Shown piece by piece: positions 25,368-34,784 of a DNA stretch of 60,141 nt. The DNA lies in NCBI GenBank assembly GCA_013349285.1, contig DUZU01000017.1, positions 1 to 60,141 on the forward strand, written 5' to 3'. Both the position numbers and the translations under genes were made by a program. The notes under the pieces are model-generated. The model did no database searches. It saw only the letters and a program-made list of their open reading frames with translations, and was not told where the DNA came from. The DNA comes from Deltaproteobacteria bacterium (GTDB lineage: Bacteria > Desulfobacterota > Desulfobulbia > Desulfobulbales > Desulfurivibrionaceae). Within the stretch, counting starts at the first letter, position 1; each line of letters opens with the position of its first letter.

Positions 25368-26624
25368 ATGGATAAAATAGTTATCAATGGGGGCAATCCC
25401 CTCCATGGGACGATTGCCATCAGCGGCGCCAAGAATGCGGCCTTACCGTTAATGGCCGCTTGTCTTCTCAGCTCCGAGCCGATCACCCTGACCAATGTTC
25501 CTGATCTGCGGGATACCCGCACCACCCTGGCCCTGCTTGAGAGTTTCGGGGTGAAGTGGCAAAAGGAGGGCACGACCCTGACCCTTGATGCCTCGCAGCT
25601 TGACAATGTCGAGGCATCCTATGATCTGGTTAAAACGATGCGGGCCTCGGTGCTGGTGCTGGGGCCGTTGCTGGCAAGGCTCGGCAAGGCGCGGGTTTCT
25701 TTGCCGGGCGGCTGCGCAATCGGGGCGAGGCCTATAAATTTTCATCTGCAGGGACTGGCCCGGCTCGGGGTTGATCATGAGTTGGCGCAGGGTTATGTCG
25801 ATGCCTCGGTAAACGGGCGGCTGAAGGGGAACACCATCTATTTTGATATTCCTTCCGTCGGCGCCACTGAAAATATTCTGATGGCCGCCAGTCTGGCCCA
25901 AGGAACCACCATTATCAAGAACGCGGCCCGCGAGCCGGAGATCGGCAATCTTATCGATCTGCTCAATGGCATGGGCGCGCAGATCAAGGGTAAGGGCGCT
26001 GATACCTTGTATGTGGAGGGTGTTGAGAGATTGCATGGGGCCGAATGCGCGATAATTCCGGATCGGATCGAAACCGGCACTTATATGATCGCGGTGGGCG
26101 CGGTGGGCGGCGATTTAACCCTTACCAACTGTAACCCTCAGCACTTGCCCTCTTTATTGGAGAAACTGAAACTTGCCGGTCTGGAAATAGAGGAGGGCAG
26201 GGATACTATCCGGGTGACTCGCACCGGTCCCATTCGCAGTATCGATTTTAAAACCATGCCCTATCCCGGCTTTCCCACCGATCTCCAGGCCCAGATCATG
26301 GCCCTGATGACCTTGGGGGACGGCCTGAGCGTTATCACCGAGAACATCTTTGAAAATCGTTTTATGCATGTGGCCGAGTTGCACCGGATGGGGGCGCAGA
26401 TCAAGATTGACGGCCACAGCGCCATCGTTACCGGTACCGGTAAACTGACCGGCGCCCAGGTTATGGCCACTGATCTGCGAGCCAGCGCTTCCTTGGTGAT
26501 TGCCGCCCTGGCCGCGACCGGAGAAACCCATGTTTCAAGGGTTTATCATCTTGATCGGGGCTATGACGACTTGGTGGGTAAGCTTACCCGGGTAGGGGCT
26601 GATATCCGCCGGGAAAAGGAGTAG
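25368..26624 (+). CDS. murA: UDP-N-acetylglucosamine 1-carboxyvinyltransferase
   Basis: 418 residues from the ATG at 25368. The frame is open further upstream into prmC, but family length and the start [27 protein letters not shown] fix the start. It transfers enolpyruvate from PEP to UDP-GlcNAc, the first committed step of peptidoglycan synthesis. The loop [11 protein letters not shown] retains the active-site cysteine that fosfomycin alkylates. It is last in the prfA-prmC-murA run and convergent with the DUF166 gene (2-nt gap). Confidence 0.97.
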   Translation: MDKIVINGGNPLHGTIAISGAKNAALPLMAACLLSSEPITLTNVPDLRDTRTTLALLESFGVKWQKEGTTLTLDASQLDNVEASYDLVKTMRASVLVLGPLLARLGKARVSLPGGCAIGARPINFHLQGLARLGVDHELAQGYVDASVNGRLKGNTIYFDIPSVGATENILMAASLAQGTTIIKNAAREPEIGNLIDLLNGMGAQIKGKGADTLYVEGVERLHGAECAIIPDRIETGTYMIAVGAVGGDLTLTNCNPQHLPSLLEKLKLAGLEIEEGRDTIRVTRTGPIRSIDFKTMPYPGFPTDLQAQIMALMTLGDGLSVITENIFENRFMHVAELHRMGAQIKIDGHSAIVTGTGKLTGAQVMATDLRASASLVIAALAATGETHVSRVYHLDRGYDDLVGKLTRVGADIRREKE

Positions 26625-26626
26625 CT

Positions 26627-27283
26627 TTAACCTTTACTCTTTTCCACGGCCTTGGTGATCGCGGCGCTGTGGACATGTCCCGCGTAATGGAGAGCGCTTT
26701 TCCCGGAAATGGGATCAAAGGCGCTCGGGTCGGCTTTGCACAGATATTGAACCTCGCGGGCGTAATCTATTGCGGCCTGCTCGATTGTTTTGCCGATGAT
26801 TTTTGCCAAGGCCTCCCAGGTTGCTCCGCATGAGGCGCCCCGCACCACTTCTGCCTTGATAATCCGTTTATCCTGATCAACAGCGATGCTCAGTTCCGGG
26901 AATCCGAACTGTTCGCCATAGCGGCCAAGCCCTTGGTGGTGGCCAAGCCCGCAACAGGTGAAGGGGGTAAGCGCATCCTTGGTTTTTTTGCCGGAGGCAA
27001 TGAGCGGGATTGCTTTTTTTTTGCAAACCCTGGCCAGGTAATCGATGAGATCCGGGTGTTTGAGAAAACTTAAAGCCAGATCCGCCTCAAAGGCAACCGG
27101 GATATAATACTCCGGATCATCGATAAAGCCGGGAAGCGGAGATCGGATATCCACCACTTCAATAAGCTCGATATGATGCCCGTATCGAGTGATGCCCTTA
27201 ATTTTCTCTTTTCCGGCTCCCCATTCTTGAAAGACGGCAATGGTGGTTGGCGCACTGCTGGCGTTATGTTGTGAAGATGTCAT
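26627..27283 (-). CDS. DUF166 family protein
   Basis: 218 residues, soluble. It resembles the DUF166 family, best known from archaea and some anaerobes: an N-terminal VFQEWGAGKEKIKGI region, a central DPEYYIPVAFEADLALSFLKHPDLI, a TCCGLGHH Cys/His cluster (about 108-114), and the signature VVRGASCGATWEALAKIIG near 145-163, with a conserved Cys. Biochemical function is not established, and the cysteines suggest metal or cofactor binding. It converges with murA and lies 81 nt downstream of the hypothetical gene at 27365. Confidence 0.75.
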   Translation of the reverse strand: MTSSQHNASSAPTTIAVFQEWGAGKEKIKGITRYGHHIELIEVVDIRSPLPGFIDDPEYYIPVAFEADLALSFLKHPDLIDYLARVCKKKAIPLIASGKKTKDALTPFTCCGLGHHQGLGRYGEQFGFPELSIAVDQDKRIIKAEVVRGASCGATWEALAKIIGKTIEQAAIDYAREVQYLCKADPSAFDPISGKSALHYAGHVHSAAITKAVEKSKG

Positions 27284-27364
27284 TTTGTCGGCGTAAAAAA
27301 AGAATAGTTGGCAATATGTTTTATATTGCCAACTATAGAATGGATGCGATGGAAATGGAAGTGC

Positions 27365-27712
27365 TTATTGGGTGGTATGGGTGATGGCCAGATTCTGCAT
27401 ATTGGTTTCGTTAACCATATCTTGCAGCAGGGAGTGCATGGATGATTTAATCCGGTCGTAGGGTAAGCCAAGCAGGAGCGCCATGTCGGCTATATCAAGC
27501 GCCCCGCCGAAATACTCTTCCGCGATCAGGATTTTGAGAAAGTCTTCTTTGACAAAATCTTTCATCTCCTGATCAAGATCGGTAAGGGTATCGCAGGCAT
27601 GGTCATAGGAGTTGCCCAGAGATAATTCACCACGAATTTTTTTTACGGCATTTTCATACAGCTCATATTTTTCATCAAGAAAATTTGCAATATATTGTCC
27701 GTTCATATTCAC
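27365..27712 (-). CDS. Hypothetical helical protein
   Basis: 115 residues, soluble and predicted largely helical, acidic. It contains DLDQEMKDFVKEDFLKILIAEEYFGG and LLLGLPYDRIKSSMHSLLQDM. I recognise no family. GTGGGTG lies just upstream of the ATG. It is divergent from the DUF3108 gene across a 218-nt AT-rich region containing an inverted repeat, and upstream of DUF166 on the same strand. It may be a small regulator or a partner of DUF166, but nothing in the sequence shows it. Confidence 0.55.
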   Translation of the reverse strand: MNMNGQYIANFLDEKYELYENAVKKIRGELSLGNSYDHACDTLTDLDQEMKDFVKEDFLKILIAEEYFGGALDIADMALLLGLPYDRIKSSMHSLLQDMVNETNMQNLAITHTTQ

Positions 27713-27764
27713 CCACCCCCAACAACTTTTTTCTTTGTATGCTATAACTGTAATTGAAACTCAA

Positions 27765-27794
27765 TTGACAGCCGGTAAGCAATTTAAGTATGTA
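27765..27794 (+). promoter_or_regulatory. Possible promoter for the DUF3108 gene
   Basis: TTGACA (27765-27770), 18-nt spacer, TATGTA (27789-27794). Downstream is a perfect 7-bp inverted repeat, TACTACT (27842-27848) and AGTAGTA (27858-27864), which could be an operator or a leader hairpin. Confidence 0.4.
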
Positions 27795-27930
27795 AGAAAA
27801 AAATAATATAATATTTTCTAGCACAAATTTTTTTTTCAGAATACTACTAATTTCATAAGTAGTAATTCCGTATTAATGTTGGATCTTTTTGGAATAACAT
27901 CGTTTTTTTTAATTTTCAGAGAAAAATATT

Positions 27931-28767
27931 ATGAAAAAAAAATGGCTTATCTTCCCGTTTATATTGGTTTTACTCCTTTTGTTGGGCGGGAAAAGCTTGG
28001 TTGCGGCGGATATAACGAAGCTGCCGGACCAAGCATTGTTACAGACCGCTTACTCCGGGGGGGAGAGTTTTCGGTACACGGTTTCCTGGATGGGGGTCAA
28101 GGCCGGCGAGCTCTTGATGGAAATAGAAAAAAAGGAAGATAAGTTAGATGCCTATCTTATTAAGATAACAGCAAAATCAACCGGGTTGCTCGGCGTTTTT
28201 TATCCTGTTAATGATTATTTTGAAACCGAGGTTGCAGGCACATCAAGGCTGCCTGCAACTCATTTGATGATTCAAAATGAGGGAACTCGCCGGAATAAAA
28301 AGGTTACCTTATATGACCAGAGTAATTTTAAGGTCAGCTATTGTAAAAACGAAGACCCGCCCAAGGAATATTTCCTGAACGGTCCGGTTCACAATGAGTT
28401 CAGTTCTTTTTTCTTCATGCGGACATTGCCCTTTGCCCAGAACGATGAAACCATGGTGCCGACCTTTGCCGACGGCAAGCGGCATGAAGTTCCCGTATTC
28501 ATGGAGGGGCGGGAGATGTTAAGGACGATTTTCGGGAAAAAAGAGACCATCATGGTGCGGCCCCGGCTCAATTTTAAGGGGCTCTATGACAAGATGGGCG
28601 ATCCGCTGGTCTGGTTCACGGAAGATGATTTTCGGATTCCGGTAAAGATCAAGGCCAAGATAGTGATCGGATCACTGACCACCTCTCTTGTTGATTATCA
28701 TGGGCCTGTCGGCAGTCCGGTGATGGAGGAACAGCCTAAATACATTGAAAAAGAAGATCCTCTATAA
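27931..28767 (+). CDS. DUF3108 domain protein, exported
   Basis: 278 residues. A lysine-rich start and one hydrophobic segment (WLIFPFILVLLLLLGG, about 4-20) form a signal peptide or anchor. The mature part has the DUF3108 pattern: SGGESFRYTVSWMGVKAGELLMEIE, then TGLLGVFYPVNDYFETEV, and a C-terminal VWFTEDDFRIPVKIKAKIVIGSLTTSL. DUF3108 proteins are periplasmic beta-rich proteins of unknown role. Its 3' end overlaps the convergent alcohol dehydrogenase gene by 32 nt. Confidence 0.8.
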   Translation: MKKKWLIFPFILVLLLLLGGKSLVAADITKLPDQALLQTAYSGGESFRYTVSWMGVKAGELLMEIEKKEDKLDAYLIKITAKSTGLLGVFYPVNDYFETEVAGTSRLPATHLMIQNEGTRRNKKVTLYDQSNFKVSYCKNEDPPKEYFLNGPVHNEFSSFFFMRTLPFAQNDETMVPTFADGKRHEVPVFMEGREMLRTIFGKKETIMVRPRLNFKGLYDKMGDPLVWFTEDDFRIPVKIKAKIVIGSLTTSLVDYHGPVGSPVMEEQPKYIEKEDPL

Positions 28768-29899
28768 CCTTAGGCGGATACTCCCGTAGTTTCCAAAGCT
28801 TAGCCTGCATGGCGCTGTTTTCTGCAATGGCCGGGATCTGTTCCGGCCCGATCGTTAGATCGGCCAATCTGGTCGGCGCCCCTATCTCATGAAGCCAGGC
28901 GGTTAACTGCAAGGCGGTCTGCCTGGCAATCGCTGTCTCGTCACCCTCTTTTATCTTGAAGAGCCCTTGCCCCAGGCGGGCAACTCGGCCCGGATTATTT
29001 ATTACGCACCATTTGAGCCAACCTGGCAGGAGGGCGGCAAGCCCCGCGCCATGGGCGGTGGCAAATATGCCGTTAATGGCATGTTCAATCATGTGCAGGG
29101 GGAAGCCGACCCGGCCCAGGCCGCTGGCGCTGATGCCGTTGAGGGCCAGCGTCCCGGCCCAGAGCAGGGCGGCGCGGGCCTGGTAGTTTCCGGGCTCGGT
29201 GATGGCTGCCATGCAGCTTTCCATGGTGGTCAGGATCAGGCCCTCACTGTAATGGTCTTGCAGGGGGGCAAAGGATTCTTCCCGGTTGAAATAAAATTCC
29301 AGCAGATGGGCGATGGTGTCAGCCGCGCCATAGGCGGTATAAGCGGGGGGGACGGAAAAGGTTAAGGCGGGGTCGAGGATTGCGACCTTGGGCAAGAGCA
29401 GTTTGTTGCCGATGCCGATTTTCTGTCTGGTCGTCTCGTTGGTGAGAACCATGCCGCTGTTGGCTTCGGAGCCCGACCCGGCGATGGTTGGGATGCAGGT
29501 GATGGGCAGGGCGTTTTTGATCCCCTTCTTCCCTTTGAAAAATTGCCAGACGTCATGATTGACCAGGGCGCCGGCCGCAATGGCCTTGGCGCTGTCGATG
29601 ACACTGCCGCCGCCCACCGCAACCACCACCTCGATGTTATGGTTACGCACGGTTTCGATCCCGGCTCGGACCTGGGTCAGCCCGGGGTTGGGTTGGACGC
29701 CGCCATGGAGGTGAATCTCGAGCCCGGCATCGGCCAGCGAGTCGAGGACGATCTGGTAAAGATTGTTTTGCCGGATGCTCCGGCGGCCATAAACCAGCAG
29801 GGCTTTTTTGCCGAAACCCGCCGTTTCCGCGCCGATACGGGGCGCGCTATCCCTGCCGAAGATGATTTTGGTAGGGTTTTCAAAGACGAAGTTGTACAT
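28736..29899 (-). CDS. Iron-containing alcohol dehydrogenase
   Basis: 387 residues. Group III (iron-dependent) ADH, closest in style to the YqhD/BDH branch: start NFVFENPTKIIFG, coenzyme-binding VVAVGGGSVIDSAKAIA (about 93-109), then ITCIPTIAGSGSEANSGMV, and metal-ligand regions AYGAADTIAHLLEFYF and FATAHGAGLAALLPGW. It reduces aldehydes or oxidises alcohols with NAD(P); the substrate is unknown. It is monocistronic and converges on the DUF3108 gene with a 32-nt overlap of coding sequence. A REP-like palindrome lies upstream at 29965-29990. Confidence 0.9.
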   Translation of the reverse strand: MYNFVFENPTKIIFGRDSAPRIGAETAGFGKKALLVYGRRSIRQNNLYQIVLDSLADAGLEIHLHGGVQPNPGLTQVRAGIETVRNHNIEVVVAVGGGSVIDSAKAIAAGALVNHDVWQFFKGKKGIKNALPITCIPTIAGSGSEANSGMVLTNETTRQKIGIGNKLLLPKVAILDPALTFSVPPAYTAYGAADTIAHLLEFYFNREESFAPLQDHYSEGLILTTMESCMAAITEPGNYQARAALLWAGTLALNGISASGLGRVGFPLHMIEHAINGIFATAHGAGLAALLPGWLKWCVINNPGRVARLGQGLFKIKEGDETAIARQTALQLTAWLHEIGAPTRLADLTIGPEQIPAIAENSAMQAKLWKLREYPPKVIEDLLFQCI

Positions 29900-29964
29900 A
29901 TATTTTCTTTGGTTAGCGCCGGGTTGCAGCCGGCTTGAGGAAAGCCCCGGGGGAGTGCGCTTTA

Positions 29965-29990
29965 AGCCGCGAATAAATTCGCTCCCGTGA
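29965..29990. repeat. REP-like palindrome, copy 1
   Basis: GCCGCGAATAAATTCGCTCC followed by CG. Its reverse complement, CGGGAGCGAATTTATTCGCG, matches the two inverted copies at 55292-55384 at the conserved ends GGGAGCG and CGCG. It lies between rsmA and the alcohol dehydrogenase gene. Confidence 0.6.
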
Positions 29991-30004
29991 AAAAACAGTC
30001 CTGA

Positions 30005-30880
30005 TCAAGTTTGATTTTTCAGCCAGTTCTCAACGGCATTGGTCAGCCGGATATAGTCTTCGATGGTCAGGCGTTCGGCGCGGATTTTGGGATCAATCTC
30101 AACGGTGGGCAGGAGTTGCGCCAACGCCTCCTTGTCCAGCCCCTCAAGGTTGGCCGAGCTCAGGGCATTAATCAGGGTCTTGCGCCGCTGTTGAAAGGCG
30201 GCATTGACCAGTTTTCTGAGCAGCTTGCTATCGTGGGGTGCAAGCTTGGCTACCCGCTCCGGGACGGGATCAAAGATGATTTTTACCACCACCGAATCCA
30301 CCTTGGGGCGGGGGTGGAAATTGCCAGGCCCAACCTGCATCAGGGTTTTAACCGAAGCGCACGCGGCGAGCAGTACGGAGAGGACCCCGTAGTTTTTGGT
30401 TCCCACCTCGGCCGTGAGCCGTTGGCCCACCTCCTTTTGCAGCATGAGTACCGCCCAGGCCATGGAGTCCCGGGTTTCGATAAGCTTGAACAGCAGGGGG
30501 TTGGAGATGGAGTAGGGCAGGTTGGCCATGATTTTCAGTTTCCCCCCGCTTTGGGCGGCAAGATCATGAAAGTCTGATTTCAACAGATCTTGATGAATCA
30601 GGGAGACATTGTCGGGCAGCACCTTTTTCTGCTGATGGTATTCAATGATCCCCGAGTCGAGCTCGATGCCGATCACCCGGCCGACTTTTTCGGCCAGGGG
30701 CTGGGTGAGCGAGCCCAGGCCAACCCCCAGTTCGATGATGGTGTCCGCCGTGGTTACCTCGGCCAATTCCACAATCCGTTCCGAGGTTTGCCGATGCACC
30801 AGAAAGTTTTGGCCGAGCTTCTTGCTGGGGGCGAGCTTTTGGGATTTGAGGATGTTTTTGATCGATTTTTCTGGATTCAT
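30005..30880 (-). CDS. rsmA: 16S rRNA (adenine1518/1519-N6,N6)-dimethyltransferase
   Basis: 291 residues. KsgA/Dim1 family, which dimethylates two adjacent adenines near the 3' end of 16S rRNA late in 30S assembly. Motifs: KKLGQNFLVHRQTSERIVELA, SAM-binding IIELGVGLGSLTQPLAEK, and catalytic NLPYSISNPLLFKLI. The C-terminal domain contains NAAFQQRRKTLINALS. It follows DUF2062 by 9 nt and tsaD, all on the minus strand, so the three are probably co-transcribed. Confidence 0.95.
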   Translation of the reverse strand: MNPEKSIKNILKSQKLAPSKKLGQNFLVHRQTSERIVELAEVTTADTIIELGVGLGSLTQPLAEKVGRVIGIELDSGIIEYHQQKKVLPDNVSLIHQDLLKSDFHDLAAQSGGKLKIMANLPYSISNPLLFKLIETRDSMAWAVLMLQKEVGQRLTAEVGTKNYGVLSVLLAACASVKTLMQVGPGNFHPRPKVDSVVVKIIFDPVPERVAKLAPHDSKLLRKLVNAAFQQRRKTLINALSSANLEGLDKEALAQLLPTVEIDPKIRAERLTIEDYIRLTNAVENWLKNQT

Positions 30881-30889
30881 GGCCTTTCT

Positions 30890-31393
30890 TTATTTGAGGA
30901 TATGTTTTTCACTGCGTTTGCGGCGGATGGTGGCAAAAAAATTAAAAGAAAAGAAGTAGCCGCCGATGGTAAAGGGGATTGCCAGTAAAATGCCGCCTAA
31001 CACCATGACCCCAATGGCATCCACGCCCATCTGGGCGATGGCGGCAATGCTTTCTTTGATCCCGGCCCCGGAGGTAAGAAAATCAAGCAGTTCCTTGATT
31101 TTCTCCCAGGTGAGCTTGCCGGGGATGAGCTGGTTGCCGATATACCATGAGAGATGGTATTGCGGGATCCAGGTGATCGGATTGCTGATTGCGGTGGCGG
31201 CGATGAGGGCGGCGATGAGGTTGCCGCGCAATATCCAGCAGAAAAGGACGACCAGCGCCGTATGCAGGGGAATGGTCGGGGTTACCCCGATAAAAAGTCC
31301 GATTGCCACCCCAAGGGCCAGCGAATGCGGGTCGCCCTGCAGGCGGAGAAATTTCAGATAATAATATTTGGCGGTCCGCTGCGGCTTCATCAT
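30890..31393 (-). CDS. DUF2062 membrane protein
   Basis: 167 residues. It has the DUF2062 core: basic start MMKPQRTAKYYYLKFLRLQGDP, then SLALGVAIGLFIGVTPTIPLHT, membrane segments at about 24-62 and 65-85, and a C-terminal membrane helix at about 124-150 with a basic tail. DUF2062 proteins are small inner-membrane proteins of unknown function. The gene lies 3 nt from tsaD and 9 nt from rsmA, an operon of translation-related genes with a membrane protein inserted. Confidence 0.85.
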   Translation of the reverse strand: MMKPQRTAKYYYLKFLRLQGDPHSLALGVAIGLFIGVTPTIPLHTALVVLFCWILRGNLIAALIAATAISNPITWIPQYHLSWYIGNQLIPGKLTWEKIKELLDFLTSGAGIKESIAAIAQMGVDAIGVMVLGGILLAIPFTIGGYFFSFNFFATIRRKRSEKHILK

Positions 31394-31396
31394 TAA

Positions 31397-32452
31397 TTAT
31401 GATCGGTTTGCCGGGCCGGAGGCATGGTTGAGAGCCTGGGGCGCGGGTTGGACAAATTGTGAGCGGGAATAGGCATCCATGTCAAGATCCCCCTGGCCGC
31501 TCTCCTGAAGCCGGTAGGAGCCGGCCAGGGCGATCATCGCCGCATTGTCGGTGCAGAAGGCAAGGGAGGGCATGAAGATACGGATGCCGAGCTTTTCTCC
31601 CCGGCTTTGCAGATAGGTTCGCAAGCGCGGGTTGGCCGCCACCCCGCCGGCCAGTACCAGATCGGTCACCTGCTGTTGCTGGCAGGCATTGAATGACTTG
31701 GTGGCCAGCACCTCGACCACTGCCTCCTGAAATGAGGCGCAGATATCAGGGATATTGATGGGCTCGTTTTTTTGCTGATGGTTATGGACATAATTGGCCA
31801 CCGCGGTTTTCAGGCCGCTGAAGCTGAAATCAAGGCTTTCCGGGGTGAGCCAGGCCCGGGGGAACTTGATGGCCTCGGGGTCGCCGGTCGCGGCCAGGCG
31901 GCTGATCACCGGCCCGCCGGGATATTCCAGCCCCAGAAGCTTGCCGACCTTGTCAAAGGCCTCGCCGGCCGCGTCGTCGCGGGTGCGGCCCAGGCATTGA
32001 TAGGTGAGCTGATCTTTTACCAAAAAGATACTGGAATGGCCACCGGAGGCGACCAGGGCGACATAGGGGAAGTTCGGTTTTTCGTTTTCGAGAAAAGGCG
32101 AGGCGAGATGGCCGGCAATGTGATCGACCCCCACACAGGGAATATTTTTTACCAGGGCCAGGGCCTTGGCAAAAGAAAGACCGATCAGCAGGCAGCCGAT
32201 CAGCCCGGGCCCTTGGGTGACGGCCAGGCCGTCGATCTCGTCCAGGCTGACCCCGGCCTGTTGCAGGGCGGCCTCAACGACCAGGTAGATGTTTTCCAGG
32301 TGCTGGCGGGAGGCGAGTTCCGGCACCACCCCGCCATAGCGGGTGTGGATGTCGATCTGGGAGTTGATGACATTACTGAGCAGATCCCGGCCGTCCCGCA
32401 ATACTGCCGCCGCGGTTTCGTCACAGGAGCTCTCTATCCCCAGAATCAGCAT
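31397..32452 (-). CDS. tsaD: tRNA N6-adenosine threonylcarbamoyltransferase
   Basis: 351 residues from the ATG at 32452, which has AAGGA 7 nt upstream. The frame is open to 32497, but the family starts MLILGIESSCDETAAAV. It transfers the threonylcarbamoyl group to A37 of ANN-decoding tRNAs with TsaB/TsaE. Metal ligands are the two His of VDHIAGHLASPF, and the ATP/ASKHA motifs include ALVASGGHSSIF and LVLAGGVAANPRLR. It heads the tsaD-DUF2062-rsmA run. Confidence 0.96.
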   Translation of the reverse strand: MLILGIESSCDETAAAVLRDGRDLLSNVINSQIDIHTRYGGVVPELASRQHLENIYLVVEAALQQAGVSLDEIDGLAVTQGPGLIGCLLIGLSFAKALALVKNIPCVGVDHIAGHLASPFLENEKPNFPYVALVASGGHSSIFLVKDQLTYQCLGRTRDDAAGEAFDKVGKLLGLEYPGGPVISRLAATGDPEAIKFPRAWLTPESLDFSFSGLKTAVANYVHNHQQKNEPINIPDICASFQEAVVEVLATKSFNACQQQQVTDLVLAGGVAANPRLRTYLQSRGEKLGIRIFMPSLAFCTDNAAMIALAGSYRLQESGQGDLDMDAYSRSQFVQPAPQALNHASGPANRS

Positions 32453-32649
32453 GCTGTTGTCCTTGCATAATTTTATCGGTTGATTGTTGACGAACATAAC
32501 GTAACACCGTAGAGTAACGTCCTCTTCTGGTAAACTACGAATTGTCGGAATCTTATCTTGTTCATCGACATGCCTTATTTAGCAGGATTGACCGAAAAAA
32601 TCAAAGGATCATAAATTTATTAAGGTTCAATCGGATATTAAAGCGCATT

Positions 32650-33699
32650 ATGCATAAAAAAAATAGCAAAACCGGCAATGCGGCAGGCCAACCGGCTGGC
32701 CCCGGCGAATCGAAGCAGTTGACCGACATGTTCTCCCGTTCCATCAGCTATCTGCGGATCTCGTTGACCGACCATTGTAATCTCCGCTGTCTTTACTGTA
32801 CCCCGCAGGGGGATGGCGCCAAGCTGCTGAGCGGTGAATTATTGAGCTTTGAAGAGATCCTGCGGCTGGTTCGCCTCGCTGTTTCCCTGGGGATTAAAAA
32901 GGTGCGTCTGACCGGCGGTGAGCCCCTGGTCAGGCACGGTATTCTTGATTTTATCAGAAGGCTTGCGCAGATCGAAGGCCTTGACGATATCCGTCTTACC
33001 ACCAACGGCGTGCTGTTGGCCGACTATGCCGAAGATCTCTATGCGGCCGGCATCCGCAAACTTAATATCAGCCTGGACACCATGCGGCCGGAGCGGTTCA
33101 AGGAGATTACCGGGGTTGACGCCTTTGCCAAGGTATGGGCCGGGATTCAGCGGGCGAAAGAGTTGGGCTTTTCCCCGATTAAACTCAACGTCGTCGCTCT
33201 GCGCGGGGTCAATGATGATGAATTTCTTGATTTTGCCAGGCTCAGCCTCACCGAAGCGCTACAGGTTCGCTTTATCGAGTTTATGCCCATCGGCGCCGCC
33301 TCGATCTGGGATAAAAAGAATTATATCTCCTCAAAGGAGATCATGGCTCGGCTTGAAACGTTGGGTGAGCTTTTGCCGGTGGAGGCCCGGCGAATGGACG
33401 GCCCGGCCAGGGTCTATCGTTTTGCCGAGGCCAAGGGCGGCATCGGCTTCATCAGCCCCATCAGTCATCATTTCTGTGAGCGCTGCAATCGGTTGCGGCT
33501 GACCTCGGAAGGTAAACTTCGTTCCTGCCTGCTTTCCGATAAGGAGACCGATATCAAAACCATCCTCCGGAGCGGGGCCTCTGATGAGGAGGTGGTCAAG
33601 GTCATTGTCGACACCATCATCAACAAACCCAAGGGCCACAATCTGTCCGAGGGAAAAGGCGGCAGCTGCCATGGCAGCATGTCGCGGATCGGCGGTTAA
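32650..33699 (+). CDS. moaA: GTP 3',8-cyclase (molybdenum cofactor synthesis)
   Basis: 349 residues. A radical SAM enzyme that converts GTP to 3',8-cyclo-GTP. The N-terminal cluster CNLRCLYC is preceded by LTDMFSRSISYLRISLTDH; the C-terminal cluster is CERCNRLRL...LRSC; the tail ends SRIGG as in functional MoaA. The frame is open to 32542; I chose the ATG at 32650, but the start is uncertain because no strong ribosome site is seen. It supplies cofactor for the molybdoenzyme encoded at 51703. Its last 4 nt overlap the convergent pheA. Confidence 0.93.
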   Translation: MHKKNSKTGNAAGQPAGPGESKQLTDMFSRSISYLRISLTDHCNLRCLYCTPQGDGAKLLSGELLSFEEILRLVRLAVSLGIKKVRLTGGEPLVRHGILDFIRRLAQIEGLDDIRLTTNGVLLADYAEDLYAAGIRKLNISLDTMRPERFKEITGVDAFAKVWAGIQRAKELGFSPIKLNVVALRGVNDDEFLDFARLSLTEALQVRFIEFMPIGAASIWDKKNYISSKEIMARLETLGELLPVEARRMDGPARVYRFAEAKGGIGFISPISHHFCERCNRLRLTSEGKLRSCLLSDKETDIKTILRSGASDEEVVKVIVDTIINKPKGHNLSEGKGGSCHGSMSRIGG

Positions 33700-34784
33700 T
33701 CGTTGTCGGCGCAGGGGTAGGAGCCGAGCCATTCGTAGTAGGAACAGGCCTCCTGCAGCTTGGCGCATCCCTGCCGGACATCCTCATCCTCCATATGGCC
33801 CAGCATATCCATGAAAAAGAGATAACGGCCGGGTTCGTCCTTGACCGGCCGTGATTCGATCCTGGTCAGGTTCAGCGAGCGTTCGGCGAGAATGGACAGG
33901 GCATCGTTCAAGGCGCCGGGGCGGTCCATGAGGCTCACCAGCAGCGAGGTTTTATCCTTGCCCGACTTGCCGGGCGACTCCTTGCCGATCAACAGAAAGC
34001 GGGTGGTGTTGCCCCGGTAGTCCTCTATGCTTTTGGCCACCAGCTGAAGCTGGTAGGTTTTGATGGCCAGCGAACTGGCAACCGCCGCCACGCTGGGATC
34101 ATCCGCCGCCATCTTTGAGGCGACCCCGGTGCTGAATACGTTCTGGGTAGGGACATTCGGCAGGTTTTTCTTGAGCCAGCCCCGGCACTGGGCCAGGGGT
34201 TGGGCATGGGAGGCCACCAGCTTGATATCCTCCAGCCGGCCGGATTGGTTTACCAGATTGTGGCTTATCCCCAGGTTGAGCTCTCCGCAGATTTTCACCT
34301 TGTATTTAATGAAGGAGTCCAGGGTTGAGGTGACCGCGCCCTCGATGGAGTTTTCCACCGGCACGATGGCATATTGGGTTCGTTCCCGCTCCACCTCGAT
34401 AAAGGATTCTTCGATTGTTTCGCAGGGCTTGAAATCCGCGGCATGGCCAAAGTATTTCACTCCGGCCAGATGGGAAAAGGTGGCCTCCGGTCCGAGATAG
34501 GCAACCACCACCTTTTTCTGGGAAAGGCGGCAGGTGTTGATGATCTCATGGTAGATGCTCAACAGCGGTTGTTCCGGAAAAACAGAGTCGTTTTCCTTGA
34601 GCAGCCGCTCAATGATTTGCCTCTCCCGCAAGGGATCCCATTTGGCTTTGTTTTTCTGGGCCTTGAGCTGGCCGATTTTTTTTGCGCATTCCAGCCGCTT
34701 TTTGAGGAGCTCAAGAAAGGTGCTGTCGATCTCGTCTATCTGGTTGCGGACATCGGCCAGGGTGATTTTTTTTGGGTCATTCAT
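33696..34784 (-). CDS. pheA: Bifunctional chorismate mutase / prephenate dehydratase
   Basis: 362 residues. The N-terminal AroQ chorismate mutase (about 8-90, VRNQIDEIDSTFLELLKKR) is fused to prephenate dehydratase (from VAYLGPEATFSHLAGVKYFG). The ACT domain contains the ESRP motif (RIESRPVKDEPGRYLFFMD), which binds Phe for feedback inhibition. The product P-protein makes phenylpyruvate for Phe synthesis. It is monocistronic-looking, convergent with moaA, and has a 330-nt AT-rich region upstream. Confidence 0.96.
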   Translation of the reverse strand: MNDPKKITLADVRNQIDEIDSTFLELLKKRLECAKKIGQLKAQKNKAKWDPLRERQIIERLLKENDSVFPEQPLLSIYHEIINTCRLSQKKVVVAYLGPEATFSHLAGVKYFGHAADFKPCETIEESFIEVERERTQYAIVPVENSIEGAVTSTLDSFIKYKVKICGELNLGISHNLVNQSGRLEDIKLVASHAQPLAQCRGWLKKNLPNVPTQNVFSTGVASKMAADDPSVAAVASSLAIKTYQLQLVAKSIEDYRGNTTRFLLIGKESPGKSGKDKTSLLVSLMDRPGALNDALSILAERSLNLTRIESRPVKDEPGRYLFFMDMLGHMEDEDVRQGCAKLQEACSYYEWLGSYPCADND

